Below are positions 60,463 through 64,000 of a DNA stretch of 64,000 nt, one piece after another (position 1 is the first letter of the stretch; every line of letters begins with the position of its first letter). Location: contig JAQTZD010000004.1 in the NCBI GenBank assembly GCA_028687975.1, forward strand, positions 1 to 64,000, given 5' to 3'. Source of the DNA: Sediminibacterium sp. GTDB lineage: Bacteria; Bacteroidota; Bacteroidia; Chitinophagales; Chitinophagaceae. A model generated the notes under the pieces. That model saw only the letters and a program-made list of their open reading frames with translations, was not told where the DNA came from and did no database searches. Position numbers and translations under genes: made by a program.

Positions 60463-61320
60463 TTAAAATGTTGCTTCGTTGAGCTTTTCTACAGGATTCA
60501 TCATGTAGGTGATGAGTGTGCCGTTTTTCAATAACTCTACCACCCTGAATCCTCTGTAGGAGGTCCCCCAGTTTCCGCCAATATGGGCGTCGAACAGGAA
60601 TGGAATATTGCCCAGCATTTTCACGCCATCCTGGTCGTGCTCATGTCCGTGGAATACCGCTTTAATATTGCTGTACCGGCTAACCAGTTCAAAAAAAGCA
60701 GGGGTGTCAATGGCGTGTTTGGTCCATTTGGCCTGCGGAATATGCAGAAAGATCAATACCTTTTTTTTGTTTTTATGCGCTTCCAGTTTGCTTTCCAGCC
60801 ATTTAAGGTCGGGAGAAACATAACCGCCCTTGCCGTCGGAAGTGTCGCCTAAGATAATACCGGTTTGCTGTATGGTTACATCGTGGTTCAGTGGCATGTT
60901 CCATACCTGTTGCCAGTGTTCCGGCGTAACAATGTCGTGGTTGCCCCTGGTAACATAATAGGGCATGGTCAATGCATCCAGTTTTTGTTTGGCTGGTTCA
61001 AGAAATTTTTTATCGTCGTGAATAATGTCTCCGTTGATGACACAGAAATCCAGCGGATTGTTTTGATGGAACTGATTCACCGTGTCGGTCATTTTTTCGA
61101 TCATTTCATTGAAAAGGGTGTTGGGCTGACCGTAGTGCGAATCGGAGGCTACCACAAAACGCAGTTTGACCTTGCTCCGGAGCGCAAAAACTTCTGCTGC
61201 AGACAAACCGGTGATCTTTCCGGTGAGTAATACGGCAGATGCCATGGATATATTGCGGATAAAGGATCTTCTGGTCGTGTTTTTCGGTTGTTGGGCAGAC
61301 ATTTGGGGTGTATTTTTCAC
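60463..61320 (-). CDS. Exported (Tat-like) metallophosphoesterase
   Basis: TTRRSFIRNISMASAVLL twin-Arg-like; VASDSHYGQ, VINGDIIHDD, VTRGNHDIV, FHGHEHDQ. Confidence 0.92.
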   Translation of the reverse strand: MKNTPQMSAQQPKNTTRRSFIRNISMASAVLLTGKITGLSAAEVFALRSKVKLRFVVASDSHYGQPNTLFNEMIEKMTDTVNQFHQNNPLDFCVINGDIIHDDKKFLEPAKQKLDALTMPYYVTRGNHDIVTPEHWQQVWNMPLNHDVTIQQTGIILGDTSDGKGGYVSPDLKWLESKLEAHKNKKKVLIFLHIPQAKWTKHAIDTPAFFELVSRYSNIKAVFHGHEHDQDGVKMLGNIPFLFDAHIGGNWGTSYRGFRVVELLKNGTLITYMMNPVEKLNEATF

Positions 61321-61412
61321 AAACTTATCAAAAGCAGTTTTTTAGAGACCTCATCTGCCAAAGAATAACACAAAAGTTACATACAAACATCCTTCCCGGA
61401 ATACGAGGGTAA

Positions 61413-63074
<1,662 letters not shown>

Positions 63075-63172
63075 ACCGGCAGCAGTTTTCGGTAAAGAGA
63101 TCGGTGGAATCGGGTAGCGGGAGTAGCAATTCTTTGGTTTTTTGTTACCTTCCCTTACCTAAATAACGATTC

Positions 63173-64000
63173 ATGAGAAAATTATTGCTGTTGGCATTGA
63201 TTTGTGCAGCCAGTTCCCGGTTGTTTGCACAGGATCTTTCTTACTATCTCCCCAAAAATGTTCGCTATAATCCTTCTGTTCCCACACCTCCTTCAGTGAT
63301 CGGGCATCAGGTGGGTGAATGGCATGTAACCCACGATCGTCTGGTGAATTACATGAAAGCCATCGATGCGGCTTCCGACAGGGTTACCCTGCAGCCGTTG
63401 GGGGTTACCTATGAAGGTCGTCCGCAACTGGCGTTGATCATTACTTCGCCCAAGAATCACCAAAACCTCGAATCCATTCGCCGGCAACACCTGCAGTTGA
63501 CAGATCCCGGTAAATCCGGCAACTTAAATGTTGCAGACATGCCCGTAGTGGTATGGATGGGATACAGCATTCATGGCAACGAAAGCAGTGGTGCCAATGC
63601 GGCACTTCTCTCTGCCTATTACCTGGCTGCAGCCGAAGGCACTGAAGTAGATGCCATGCTGAACAATACCGTCATCCTGCTCGATCCTTCTTTCAATCCG
63701 GACGGACTCAACCGTTTTGCGAGCTGGGTGAATATGCACAAGAGCCAGAGCATGGTATCCGATCCCAATGCCAGGGAATACAATGAAGTATGGCCTGGTG
63801 GAAGATTCAACCATTACTGGTTCGATCTGAACCGCGACTGGCTGCCTGCTCAACACCAGGAAAGCCAGAACAGGCTCGCACTGTTTCATCAGTGGAAACC
63901 CAATATCTTAACAGATCACCACGAAATGGGATCTAATTCCAGTTTCTTCTTTCAACCGGGTGTTCCTTCCCGTGTGAACCCCAATACTCCTTTAAAAAAC
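63173..64000 (+). CDS. M14 family metallocarboxypeptidase, signal peptide, 3' truncated by window end
   Basis: Open frame from ATG 63173 to window end, absent from the ORF track: MRKLLLLALICAASSRLFAQDLSYYLP...GYSIHGNESSGANAALL (HxxE)...DPSFNPDGLNRF...NRDWLPAQHQES. Confidence 0.88.
   Translation, partial: MRKLLLLALICAASSRLFAQDLSYYLPKNVRYNPSVPTPPSVIGHQVGEWHVTHDRLVNYMKAIDAASDRVTLQPLGVTYEGRPQLALIITSPKNHQNLESIRRQHLQLTDPGKSGNLNVADMPVVVWMGYSIHGNESSGANAALLSAYYLAAAEGTEVDAMLNNTVILLDPSFNPDGLNRFASWVNMHKSQSMVSDPNAREYNEVWPGGRFNHYWFDLNRDWLPAQHQESQNRLALFHQWKPNILTDHHEMGSNSSFFFQPGVPSRVNPNTPLKN

Overview
The window is a Bacteroidota chromosome segment, probably Chitinophagaceae-like judging from its gene content, SusC/SusD and FecI/FecR genes and TAnnTTTG promoter boxes. 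Most of it (about 1-28.6 kb and 43-64 kb) is ordinary core genome: an RND metal efflux system, ispH, ABC-F proteins, SRP RNA, an fsa-type transaldolase, S9 peptidases, mazG, a large NtrY-like kinase, a PolX homologue, rplU/rpmA, dxr, rseP, tmRNA, ppa, crcB, sdhCAB, tsaD and a 3'-truncated M14 peptidase gene. The clearest accessory segment starts at the tmRNA 3' end (28655) and runs to at least ~39.18 kb. It holds a decayed GIY-YIG/T5orf172-like nuclease pseudogene, a degenerate 24-bp tandem repeat resembling an IS21-type end, a small XRE regulator, and a complete FecI-FecR-SusC-SusD-TlpA/DUF3738-like module. An 11-bp copy of the tmRNA 3' end lies at its far edge. Other points worth a second look: an ABC-F (YbiT-like) protein whose NBD2 Walker A is lost and Walker B reads LDQPTN; a PolX homologue with its polymerase catalytic motif erased but its PHP site intact; a 23-bp odd-centred palindrome upstream of sdhCAB; a 27-bp repeat histone-H1-like gene; and a tmRNA tag read as GNTQYAMAA. 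I did not find a clearly novel defence or CRISPR-type system. All calls are from reading the sequence; no database search was run.
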